Positions 1 through 6,512 of a stretch of DNA of 7,082 nt are shown here, piece by piece. Made by a program: the position numbers and the translations under genes. Below the pieces are notes generated by a model. The model searched no databases. It was not told the DNA's origin and worked only from the letters and a program-made list of their open reading frames with translations. Position 1 is the stretch's first letter. Every line of letters begins with the position of its first letter. Origin of the DNA: Crenotrichaceae bacterium (GTDB taxonomy: Bacteria; Pseudomonadota; Gammaproteobacteria; Methylococcales; DRLZ01); the NCBI GenBank assembly GCA_011322755.1, contig DRLZ01000007.1, forward strand, positions 1-7,082, in the 5' to 3' direction.

Positions 1-3
1 CAT
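1..3 (-). CDS. Start codon of a partial gene leaving the window on the left
   Basis: The first three bases read CAT, which is ATG on the minus strand. Directly upstream on that strand is a perfect AGGAGG ribosome-binding site (positions 10-15) six bases from the ATG, and a plausible promoter lies further upstream. This combination is much better than chance, so I read it as the start of a gene continuing to the left. Only the initiator methionine is visible, so nothing can be said about the product. It lies 290 bases downstream of the membrane GTPase gene on the same strand, and its own promoter candidate suggests it can be expressed independently of the GTPase pair. Confidence 0.7.
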
Positions 4-9
4 AAGCAG

Positions 10-15
10 CCTCCT
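10..15 (-). promoter_or_regulatory. Consensus ribosome-binding site AGGAGG
   Basis: On the minus strand the sequence is AGGAGG, then CTGCTT, then ATG at position 3. The match is full-consensus at a normal spacing of six bases. It is the main evidence that a gene starts at the left edge. Confidence 0.8.
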
Positions 16-292
16 GTTAAACGGGTAATCGTATAACGAGTTGAAAATAAAATCAATGGCGTTGTATTAATTACGGCGATTCAGCGCTGTTTGAGAAAAC
101 TTGATGACAATTTATTTGAATATATTCTGGTTTTGTATTCATACTGAAGCCATAATTGCAATGCGGGTTTAAAATAATCTTTGCTGCACCCGTCGGTTAT
201 GTGGATGTTTTTAATCGCTGTGGAATCAAGCGCTTGCGCCTTGTGCCGTAGTGAAGTAATGGATTCAGGTTCATGTTAAGCGACAGATTATC
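16..292. other. Intergenic region left of the GTPase pair
   Basis: About 280 bases separate the stop of the membrane GTPase gene from the gene starting at position 3. No open frame on either strand has a credible ribosome site; the longest noticed is a 22-codon plus-strand frame near 104. There is a 10-bp perfect palindrome CAAGCGCTTG at 227-236 but no following T-run, so I do not call it a terminator. Apart from the promoter candidate at its left end I see nothing assignable. Confidence 0.5.
28..56 (-). promoter_or_regulatory. Candidate sigma-70 promoter for the gene starting at position 3
   Basis: On the minus strand, TTGATT (56-51) is a 4/6 match to the -35 box. It is followed after 17 bases by TACGAT (33-28), a 4/6 match to the -10 box. 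Transcription would start near position 21, giving a short leader that still includes the AGGAGG site. The assignment is by eye and rests on spacing and position as well as sequence. Confidence 0.4.
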
Positions 293-1978
293 TTATACAT
301 TTTGCTTTTGTAGCTTGGCGTTGACTTGTTTGCTCGATAATATACGATTCAAGAGTTGATCAGAGACTCCAGATTCTGGAAGTTCTGGTTTTTTATCACA
401 TAAATCCAGTAAGTTCTGAGCGGATTCAACAAAATCGTTATGTGATTTTGCGGTCGTCTCTAACGTTTCTTCCACTTGTGTTCCAAGCTGGTCAAGAGCA
501 AGTTCCACACCATTTTCAATCCCACGAATTGCTGTTTTTTCAAGCGAAGGCCGTAAATTTCTCAACACAAACCATGGAAGCAGCCATGATAGCAATAACA
601 ATAGACCGCTATGGACGGCAAAATCGATACCCAGATAGGGTAATTCACCTGAGCCATTCTTGTAATACAAATCCACGACTCGATAACCAACCCAGCTTGC
701 AGCCGCAAGCGGAAGGATCACTGACAATGCCTTAAAGAGTGGCATGAAGATGCGTTGAAAAAGATTTCCAGGTTTTACCAGAGCATGCCGGAGTGATTGT
801 TGCGTCTGAGACAGTATCGATTTTCTTGCGCCATCAACAACCGGCACAAGCGCTTGTCGATAGGGTTCTGCAGGAAGGCCGATATGATCAGCTTCCAGTG
901 TGATTAGATCAACCACATCTTCAAACCGTGTTTGTGCCCAGGCATCCCACAAGGTGGGAACTTGCGTTGACTCATGATCTTCGTTGCTTTCACCGCTCTG
1001 GTAAGGCAAGCGAGCCAGCATGGGAATCCCTTTGTAGCGGCCAACAAAAGTTTGAGCCACATATTTAGCAGGCCATTGCAGACCTTTTTCCAGAACCTCT
1101 GAAGTAGTCTGCCAGTCATGTTTCCAGTGCGCGAGCAATTGCTCTGTAGAGACAGATTGCCCCATACGTGATAGTGCATCGATAATCGTATTTTTAAGTT
1201 CTTGCTGGCGTACCTGGATATTGCGTGCTTCGAGGTGTGCAAGCGTATGTCGGTTAGCCAGAGCCTGGATACTATTCACCAGTTGCTCAAAGTCGTCATT
1301 GATGTCATCCGGGATTGGCTGTTTGCAGATTGTTCTGAACAATACAGGGTCTGCAAAGCCAGATTTTGCAAGCAACGTGCGTAAATCATCAATCTGGCTT
1401 GGGTCTCCACGGTCCCATTGATTCATGACAAAAATCCAGCCATGTCCAGCGCCTTGTGATTGCAGAAAACGCCAGCCACGTTCATCCCGATAGCGTTCAG
1501 GGCTAACAACATAGATCAGCAAGTCAATATGCGGTAACCATTGCTCGACAAGGTGCCGGTTGTTCTGTTCTACGCTGTCGATGTCAGGCATATCTATCCA
1601 GGCAACATTTTCCCAGTCTTGATCATGGTGACGTGCTACCTTGATTTGCTCAACAGGTAATTCACTCGGAAGGTTGCCAAGTTTAATTTTGTCATGGATG
1701 TACAGGGTAACTTCGCGTGATGTAGGGCGCTCGACTCCTGTTCTGGCAACATCTTCTCCTGCAAGACGGTTGAGTAAACTGCTTTTACCTACGCCCGTTC
1801 CACCAAAGAAAGCTACAACGAGTGGTTTTCCCTGTTCTCCATCAAATACCTGATGTGATTCGTTGTTTGCCAATAGCTGCAAGTCAGCGGCTTCGGATGC
1901 TGATAGCCAGCCGTGCGTAGCGGCCTCTTGCATCCACTCTTGTGTTTTGGATAGCAGCTCAGAAAAGTTGTAAGCCAT
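293..1978 (-). CDS. Membrane-anchored dynamin-like/MMR_HSR1-type GTPase (561 aa)
   Basis: A large GTP-binding protein. Visible motifs are a P-loop GGTGVGKSS at residues 59-67 (G1), a threonine in PTSREVT near 86 that could be G2, DMPD at 129-132 in the G3 position, and NQWD at 186-189 in the G4 position. G3 has Asp where DxxG has Gly, and G4 has Gln for Lys. A helical middle follows, then two hydrophobic segments at about 410-436 and 452-473 with a short polar loop between them, and a helical tail. This suggests an inner-membrane protein with the GTPase head and tail in the cytoplasm. The start at 1978 has AGGT about 11 bases upstream and overlaps the preceding GTPase gene by 20 bases, so co-expression and possible translational coupling are likely. 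The exact family is not recognised; bacterial dynamin-like protein or another MMR_HSR1-type GTPase are the options. A GTPase role is well supported; the cellular job is unknown. Confidence 0.85.
   Translation of the reverse strand: MAYNFSELLSKTQEWMQEAATHGWLSASEAADLQLLANNESHQVFDGEQGKPLVVAFFGGTGVGKSSLLNRLAGEDVARTGVERPTSREVTLYIHDKIKLGNLPSELPVEQIKVARHHDQDWENVAWIDMPDIDSVEQNNRHLVEQWLPHIDLLIYVVSPERYRDERGWRFLQSQGAGHGWIFVMNQWDRGDPSQIDDLRTLLAKSGFADPVLFRTICKQPIPDDINDDFEQLVNSIQALANRHTLAHLEARNIQVRQQELKNTIIDALSRMGQSVSTEQLLAHWKHDWQTTSEVLEKGLQWPAKYVAQTFVGRYKGIPMLARLPYQSGESNEDHESTQVPTLWDAWAQTRFEDVVDLITLEADHIGLPAEPYRQALVPVVDGARKSILSQTQQSLRHALVKPGNLFQRIFMPLFKALSVILPLAAASWVGYRVVDLYYKNGSGELPYLGIDFAVHSGLLLLLSWLLPWFVLRNLRPSLEKTAIRGIENGVELALDQLGTQVEETLETTAKSHNDFVESAQNLLDLCDKKPELPESGVSDQLLNRILSSKQVNAKLQKQNV
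1959..1978 (-). other. 20-base overlap between the two GTPase genes
   Basis: The downstream ATG at 1978 lies before the upstream stop TGA (1961-1959), and the two frames differ. Such overlaps usually mean one transcript and coupled translation, with ribosomes ending the first gene close to the second start. This supports production of the two GTPases in linked amounts. Confidence 0.8.
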
Positions 1979-3722
1979 ATCGAGAGTTACCTAACTTGTT
2001 TTGTATGTTTTTTACAGCATCTGCTGAAATATTAAATTGATTGTCTTGACTCTGCTGATCCGGCAGGTCGAGTAATTGCGCAATAAGCAAACCATCAAAT
2101 AGCGATTCTTTTACAGTCTCCCGCTGGGTTTTTTTGAGCTTGTTTGCCAGACTACTCATATGTCGACCTAAAGCACCTTCGGTCATCATTGAGGTGATTG
2201 AGAGTACAGCTGGAGCAATCACAAAGTCTTGCACACCAATTCCTCCTGTATGTAACGCCAGCGCTAAAGCAGCTGCATCCGTTGCTACCCGCGTAGTCCG
2301 TAAGCTGTTTAGTGTTGCTGGATGTTCCTGGAGTTTGTTGTAAAGGTTGTAAGCAGTTCGATGTATATCTTCCTGAAATGATGTATGGTAGTCACGAACA
2401 GCCTGGGAAAAACGAATATCTACCTGCTCTCTGTTCTGCCTTAGCTGTTGACTCAAGTTTCGCCACCACTCAGCATGCTGGGGATCCTGTTCGGCTTGTT
2501 GAAGCAGTGACTCCCCAAGCTGAATAAAAAAATGATCAGAAACTTGTCCAAGAATGCGAGTTTCCAGACTGTCTACATCTTCATTACCTGAAAGGCTGTG
2601 TTTGCCGATTCGAAAGAGCTGACGCATAGGCCAGGTCACAATCTTTCTTAAGCCAGCGAGCGCTTTCGCAACACCTGGTAATTCCAGTAGTGTGAGCAGC
2701 TCTGCCAGCGCTTTATTAAACGTTTCGTAATGTTGTGGGTGATTTAAATAATCACGATGATAGATTAATAATGCCTCGTCAGCTTTTTCATGCAGCAGTT
2801 GCTGCCAGTGTTCGCGTGCTTGATGTTCAGCAATGACTGGCTCAAGCCAGGCATCCATGTGCGTACGAATAAATCCAAGTGTGTTCTTTTGCTGTTTTTT
2901 TACATCGCGTTTGGTCGCAGCTTTTTGTAACGCTTTATAAAGACTTGAGAGTTCGGTTTTAACATTTTCTGTTGTAAGCCCAGTTTTTATATAGGGAAAT
3001 GTCAAGATAGCCTGAGGTTGATCATTACGGACATCACGCCATTTACTTTGTAGCGATCGAACCAGTACTTCTTCAGCTTCAGGTGATATTTTATTCAGGC
3101 AGATAACAGTTGGGCATGCCAATGGCTCAAGCAGGCGTAATATATCCCAGACTGATTGGTCTGCATACTTGTCTTTACTCAGCACCAGCAGTATGACTTC
3201 ACCAAGAACGGCTGTTTTTAATACACCTTCCTGATAGAGCGCTGCGCCCAAGGAGTCAAAATCTGGTGTATCCCAGATCACTGAATGGTTTAAAGGATGG
3301 TCAGAGTCTGTCTGGATACAGGAAACGGCATAACTTTTATCACCTGGTTCACCGCGTATGCCGGAATCGCTTCGCGCAAAACCTTCAAAATAGCTTTGAA
3401 GCCAATCAAGTTCCTGCTCTGCAACATTGAGCCCAAACCCTTGTGGATGCACTGTATATCCTGCAAGTGGACTGACACCTGCCTGATTTTTTTGTAATAA
3501 CAGATTGACTGTTGTGCTTTTTCCGGCCTGAGTTGGCCCGAGTATGCTGAAATGAACGGGTGCATTCTTTAACTTGCTACATAGAACCAGCTTCTGCAAG
3601 GCTGCTTCTGCAATATGCAGTGATGCAAGGCGTAGTTCCAGAGTTTGGCGTAGATCTGCATCTTTGCAATGCAAGGCGACACGTTCGTAGCTGGATTTAA
3701 GTTGCTGGATAAATTCAAGCAT
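1959..3722 (-). CDS. Large P-loop GTPase, dynamin-like (587 aa)
   Basis: The first gene of a two-gene GTPase unit. After a helical N-terminus of about 55 residues there is a P-loop GPTQAGKST at residues 62-70. DTPD at 151-154 is in the G3 position, after a beta-strand ending in VIW. NKIS at 210-213 is the G4 candidate, keeping Asn-Lys but having Ser where NKxD has Asp. The remaining 370 residues are mostly helical, rich in Gln, Leu and Glu. A hydrophobic, Ala/Gly-rich stretch at about 480-515 could be a membrane-touching or paddle-like segment but is weaker than a normal transmembrane pair. The start at 3722 has GAGG 12 bases upstream, slightly long. The stop lies 20 bases inside the next gene, which also encodes a large GTPase with a D-x-P-D G3 motif. 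The pair probably works together. The architecture resembles bacterial dynamin-like proteins, but I cannot name a characterised homologue. Confidence 0.85.
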   Translation of the reverse strand: MLEFIQQLKSSYERVALHCKDADLRQTLELRLASLHIAEAALQKLVLCSKLKNAPVHFSILGPTQAGKSTTVNLLLQKNQAGVSPLAGYTVHPQGFGLNVAEQELDWLQSYFEGFARSDSGIRGEPGDKSYAVSCIQTDSDHPLNHSVIWDTPDFDSLGAALYQEGVLKTAVLGEVILLVLSKDKYADQSVWDILRLLEPLACPTVICLNKISPEAEEVLVRSLQSKWRDVRNDQPQAILTFPYIKTGLTTENVKTELSSLYKALQKAATKRDVKKQQKNTLGFIRTHMDAWLEPVIAEHQAREHWQQLLHEKADEALLIYHRDYLNHPQHYETFNKALAELLTLLELPGVAKALAGLRKIVTWPMRQLFRIGKHSLSGNEDVDSLETRILGQVSDHFFIQLGESLLQQAEQDPQHAEWWRNLSQQLRQNREQVDIRFSQAVRDYHTSFQEDIHRTAYNLYNKLQEHPATLNSLRTTRVATDAAALALALHTGGIGVQDFVIAPAVLSITSMMTEGALGRHMSSLANKLKKTQRETVKESLFDGLLIAQLLDLPDQQSQDNQFNISADAVKNIQNKLGNSRYGLQLF

Positions 3723-3756
3723 CGTTTATTTTTGCCTCGAAATGATATGCAATACT

Positions 3757-3776
3757 CGATACAATGGCGCGTATCG
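3757..3776. repeat. 6-bp inverted repeat in the divergent promoter region
   Basis: CGATAC at 3757-3762 is mirrored by GTATCG at 3771-3776 with eight bases between. It lies 35-54 bases before the GTPase start and well upstream of the lipoprotein start, where an operator could affect either direction. No regulator gene is nearby and I recognise no known consensus, so this is only a candidate binding site. Confidence 0.3.
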
Positions 3777-3804
3777 TAGGGGTTTATGATCAAGGAATAA
3801 CCCT

Positions 3805-3833
3805 TTGAACTAGAAGAATATGCGCTAAATATT
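3805..3833 (+). promoter_or_regulatory. Weak candidate promoter for the lipoprotein-tupA unit
   Basis: TTGAAC (3805-3810) and AATATT (3828-3833) are each 4/6 matches to sigma-70 boxes and are separated by 17 bases. Transcription would begin near 3840, leaving a leader of roughly 80 bases before the lipoprotein ATG. The region is AT-rich, so the match could be accidental. No convincing promoter was found for the opposite-strand GTPase genes. Confidence 0.25.
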
Positions 3834-3909
3834 ACTTGAGTTAAGTGAATGGCTCCTGGTAGAGAATGTAGAGAAACGCATCTGCCTTACAAACACAGAT
3901 TATCGTACA

Positions 3910-3915
3910 GAGAGG
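3910..3915 (+). promoter_or_regulatory. Ribosome-binding site deciding the lipoprotein start
   Basis: GAGAGG lies eight bases before the ATG at 3924. No similar site precedes the upstream in-frame ATG at 3849. Together with the signal peptide this settles the start choice. Confidence 0.65.
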
Positions 3916-3923
3916 ATTCTCCA

Positions 3924-4358
3924 ATGAAAACCGTATTATACATAAGCATTCTGTTTAGTCTGCTTTTTTCCTTCAGCGGATGTGAACAACCCCGTAAGAT
4001 TCAGGCAAGTGGGCAAAAAACCATGATGCGGTCATTCATGCGGATAAAACAGCGCATGGGGTTTAAAGAGGGTGTAGAGTTTGAAGTTGCTTTTTGGTCC
4101 CTCAAACAAAAAAGCAACAATGATGATCAGGCATTCAGAGCGTTAGTCAAAGGAAAAACGCCGGAAGAAGTGATTGAGATGGCAAAGCTCTATTTTGCTG
4201 AACGCCAGCAAGCTAATGACCCTAAATATACACAATATGCATCGTGGGAAGCAATGATTACCAAAGTTATTGAGGAAATCAAGACACCTGTGACTAAAAA
4301 AAATCAGACACATAATACCCGAGTCCAAAACAAGGCAAATAAAATACAGGGTTTTTGA
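3924..4358 (+). CDS. Small predicted lipoprotein of unknown function (144 aa)
   Basis: I place the start at the ATG at 3924. It has GAGAGG eight bases upstream and gives a typical lipoprotein signal peptide: MKT, a hydrophobic stretch, then FSGC with the lipidated Cys at residue 20. The frame is open back to an ATG at 3849, but those 25 extra residues are polar and charged, lack a ribosome site and would bury the signal. The mature part is about 125 residues, charged and helical, with GKTPEEVIEMAKLYF in the middle and a basic, Asn/Gln/Lys-rich tail. The GKT-x-EE-x-I pattern reminds me of small Vibrio-type lipoproteins such as DUF6694, from memory only. The protein is probably anchored on the periplasmic side of the inner or outer membrane. 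Only two bases separate its stop from the tupA-like ATG, so the two are probably one operon. Confidence 0.75.
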   Translation: MKTVLYISILFSLLFSFSGCEQPRKIQASGQKTMMRSFMRIKQRMGFKEGVEFEVAFWSLKQKSNNDDQAFRALVKGKTPEEVIEMAKLYFAERQQANDPKYTQYASWEAMITKVIEEIKTPVTKKNQTHNTRVQNKANKIQGF

Positions 4359-4360
4359 GG

Positions 4361-5188
4361 ATGGCTTCTGTTTTCAGGGCATTATCAGGCTTGTTGCTGC
4401 TTTTCTCTGTGGCATTACCTGCCCAGGCTGATATTGCAAGATTACGATTGGCAACCACAACAAGTACCGACAATTCAGGGCTTCTAGCTTGGTTGCATCC
4501 TCTATTTGAAGAAACCACGGGGATTAAAATTGATGTGATTGCGGTTGGTACCGGAAAAGCCTTGAAACTTGGTGAAAACGGTGATGTTGATGTGGTGCTC
4601 GTGCATGCCCCTCGAGCAGAAAAACAGTTTGTGGAGAGTGGGCATGGTGTTTTACGCCATGCGGTGATGCACAATGATTTTGTGATGATTGGTCCGGTAG
4701 ATGATCCGGCACGTATTCGTACAGCTAAAAGTGTTTTTCAGGCTATGAAACGAATTGCTGTATCAAAAAAACAATTTATATCACGAGGTGATGACTCAGG
4801 TACGCATAAAAAGGAAAAAATATTCTGGGAAACAATTGCAATGAAGCCTCATGGTGGTTGGTATATTTCTGCTGGGCAAGGAATGGGAGCAGTCATCATT
4901 ATGGCAAATGAAAAGCGCGCTTACACATTGGCTGATCGTGGAACTTATTTGGCATTTAAGGATAAGATTGATTTGGATATTCTTTTTCAGGGGGATCCGC
5001 CGCTACAAAACCCGTACCATGCCATTGCTGTCAATCCTGAAAAACATCCGCATGTGAGTTTCAGTTTAGCAAAACAATATATTGAATTTTTAACAAGTCG
5101 GGCTGGTCAATTACGTATTGCAGAATTTAGAGTTAACAACGAGTCACTGTTTTATCCTGATGTTCTAACTGAGAAAAGTATCTACTGA
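4361..5188 (+). CDS. tupA: TupA-like tungstate-type ABC transporter substrate-binding protein
   Basis: A periplasmic solute-binding protein of 275 residues. It begins with a Sec signal peptide cleaved after AQA (about residue 23). Motifs typical of the TupA/PBP_like_2 group are TTTSTDNSGLL at 32-42, VGTGKAL at 62-68, the anion-binding-type loop RGDDSGTH at 142-149 and TLADRGTY at 189-196. In this family the protein captures tungstate (sometimes molybdate) for an ABC importer feeding cofactor synthesis for W/Mo enzymes. The ATG at 4361 is preferred, with AGGG nine bases upstream; a TTG at 4355 is in frame but too close to that site. The gene is two bases behind the lipoprotein gene. No permease (tupB) or ATPase (tupC) gene follows: the next gene is convergent. 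Family assignment is strong; tungstate as substrate is inferred from the family. Confidence 0.85.
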   Translation: MASVFRALSGLLLLFSVALPAQADIARLRLATTTSTDNSGLLAWLHPLFEETTGIKIDVIAVGTGKALKLGENGDVDVVLVHAPRAEKQFVESGHGVLRHAVMHNDFVMIGPVDDPARIRTAKSVFQAMKRIAVSKKQFISRGDDSGTHKKEKIFWETIAMKPHGGWYISAGQGMGAVIIMANEKRAYTLADRGTYLAFKDKIDLDILFQGDPPLQNPYHAIAVNPEKHPHVSFSLAKQYIEFLTSRAGQLRIAEFRVNNESLFYPDVLTEKSIY

Positions 5189-5194
5189 TATCAA

Positions 5195-5221
5195 AGCAGT
5201 ATCAGCAGTATCAGCAGTATC
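5195..5221 (+). repeat. Three perfect tandem copies of a 9-bp unit
   Basis: AGCAGTATC occurs three times end to end, starting seven bases after the tupA stop and preceded by a partial unit (TATCA). The copies are identical, which suggests recent slippage. The unit length is a multiple of three, so if the stop were lost the frame would stay open across the repeat. Confidence 0.85.
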
Positions 5222-5302
5222 AAGTTTAAGAGTGTTTTTCAGATTCAGTCTGCTCTACACAACAACACGTTGTCGCTGGAAAAATGAAGATCTAGACCTT
5301 AC

Positions 5303-5327
5303 CCCCGTGTGACACGGTTACACGGGG
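5303..5327. terminator. Strong hairpin between convergent genes, possible terminator lacking a U-tract
   Basis: CCCCGTGTGAC pairs with GTTACACGGGG, giving eleven base pairs including one G-U wobble and a three-base loop (ACG). It lies 115 bases after tupA and 94 bases after the end of the opposing glycosyltransferase gene, where a bidirectional terminator is expected. Neither side has a run of T on the exit strand, so it is not a classical intrinsic terminator. It could instead protect 3' ends or act with Rho. The ACACGG at 5312-5317 offers an alternative shorter pairing. Confidence 0.5.
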
Positions 5328-5420
5328 CAATCGCTCTGGATATCAGTGATTTTCTCACATTTCATTCACAAATATGCCGTTAGCTTGCTGTGATGAGTTA
5401 TTGTCAAATGAAGACGTTCG

Positions 5421-6356
5421 TTAGCCAGTCTTGCGTCTGTCGTTTTCTATCATCGTGTTGGAGGTGGTCTGGTTGGATGAACGCATCAGTTTGCGCCGGT
5501 CTTCTTCAACACCGCGATAGTGTAGAGAAGAGATTTGCTCTGACAAGATACCAATCAGGAATGTCGTAATTGAAGCCAGAAATAAAATGATACTGACATT
5601 GGAAAAATGTTGCGCAGTGATGTACGTGTAAAGATAAAACCAGCACCCTAAGACAAACTGGATAAAGCTTAATGGTAAGAACAGTTTCATGGGTGAGAAG
5701 AGCGAGCCAATTTTTAGAATAATAATAAAAAAGCGCGTTCCATCCCGAAGTAATTTGATTTTACTCTTACCTTCGCGAATACCTGCATTGATTGGCACAT
5801 ATGCGACTGGAAAACCAGCCCTGAAAAATGCCATTGTGCTTGTGGTTGGATATGAAAAACCATTTGGTAGTAAATACAGGAACTTACGAAAATGACGTGT
5901 TCGTACTGCACGAAAACCAGATGTTAAATCATCGATTTGATGTCCAACCATATAGGTAGCAAGTCGATTGTAGAATGCGTTGGCAACTCTGCGTAAGAAA
6001 GATGCTTGAGTGCCAACCCGGCGTGCGCCGACAGCCATTTCATAACCATCTTCGAGTTTAGCGATCAAGCGAGCAATATCAATCGGGTCATGCTGACCAT
6101 CTGCATCCATAAAAATCGTGATGCTGCCTGTTGCGTGCCGAGCGCCGGTTTTAATGGCTGCGCCATTTCCCATTCGGTAAGCATGACTAACCACTTTGGC
6201 TCCAAGCTCAGTAGCGACCTGAACAGAGTTGTCATCAGAGCCATCGTTTACAACAATAAGTTCAGCATCGGGATAGGCTGCAGTTAATTTTGGCAGTAAT
6301 TTTGTTAAATTCTGAGCCTCATTTAAGCACGGCAATACAATGCTGATTGTTTCCAT
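5421..6356 (-). CDS. Family 2 glycosyltransferase with C-terminal membrane helices (polyprenyl-phosphate sugar transferase type)
   Basis: A 311-residue GT-A fold enzyme of the DPM1/GtrB-like GT2 group. It transfers a sugar from a nucleotide donor, in this group usually to a lipid phosphate carrier at the cytoplasmic membrane face. Visible are the N-terminal strand ISIVLPCLNE (residues 4-13), NDGSDD at 37-42 for nucleotide binding, the metal-binding D-x-D in FMDADGQHD (D84, D86), DDLTSGFR at 142-149 in the acceptor region and the basic GKSKIK segment near 196-201. Two hydrophobic helices follow at about 224-246 and 253-274, then a basic tail. The start at 6356 has AGGGG seven bases upstream. 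No other polysaccharide or glycan gene lies in the window, so donor and acceptor are unknown. It is transcribed towards tupA and separated from the upstream NTF2-like gene by 270 bases with its own promoter candidates. Confidence 0.9.
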   Translation of the reverse strand: METISIVLPCLNEAQNLTKLLPKLTAAYPDAELIVVNDGSDDNSVQVATELGAKVVSHAYRMGNGAAIKTGARHATGSITIFMDADGQHDPIDIARLIAKLEDGYEMAVGARRVGTQASFLRRVANAFYNRLATYMVGHQIDDLTSGFRAVRTRHFRKFLYLLPNGFSYPTTSTMAFFRAGFPVAYVPINAGIREGKSKIKLLRDGTRFFIIILKIGSLFSPMKLFLPLSFIQFVLGCWFYLYTYITAQHFSNVSIILFLASITTFLIGILSEQISSLHYRGVEEDRRKLMRSSNQTTSNTMIENDRRKTG

Positions 6357-6418
6357 TCTTTATCCCCTGGTTTCAAGCTACTTAATGTGATCATATGTAA
6401 GTATAGTCCTGGCGGCTG

Positions 6419-6424
6419 ATTATA
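6419..6424 (-). promoter_or_regulatory. Candidate -10 box TATAAT for the glycosyltransferase gene
   Basis: On the minus strand a perfect TATAAT lies 63 bases upstream of the glycosyltransferase ATG. The bases 16-18 further upstream do not form a good -35 box, so an activator or a weak promoter may be involved. A second possible -10, TATACT (6405-6400), follows TTGTAT by 16 bases. Start would be near 6412 or near 6393. Confidence 0.4.
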
Positions 6425-6512
6425 CAAAGGGATCTTGTAACGAATGATCAGGAAAATAACAATTCGTATTTGAAGATGGAGTAAGTTCTACAGATTTTGA
6501 TTCAAGATCAGG

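Noticed and set aside
227..236. Palindrome CAAGCGCTTG as terminator for the GTPase unit
   Set aside because: No loop-forming space and no T-run follows on the minus strand.
904..1242. 112-codon minus-strand frame inside the membrane GTPase gene
   Set aside because: Same-strand shadow of a gene with clear motifs; composition is not protein-like.
3727..3750. TATCAT as -10 box for the GTPase operon
   Set aside because: The -35 position has only a 3/6 match and the start would fall on the ribosome site.
3849..3923. N-terminal extension of the lipoprotein to the ATG at 3849
   Set aside because: No ribosome site and it would place 25 polar residues before the signal peptide.
4355..4360. TTG start for tupA overlapping the lipoprotein stop
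   Set aside because: The AGGG site is only three bases away from TTG but nine from the ATG at 4361, which is the better start codon.
4294..4674. 126-codon minus-strand open frame across the lipoprotein end and tupA start
   Set aside because: It is antisense to two well-supported genes, has Cys/Ser/Pro-rich composition and shows no recognisable domain.
5258..5276. CAAC/GTTG inverted repeat after tupA
   Set aside because: Four-base arms with a two-base gap cannot form a stable hairpin.
6386..6401. CRP-like site around TGTGATCATATG
   Set aside because: Only one half-site (TGTGA) matches; the partner half TCACA is missing.
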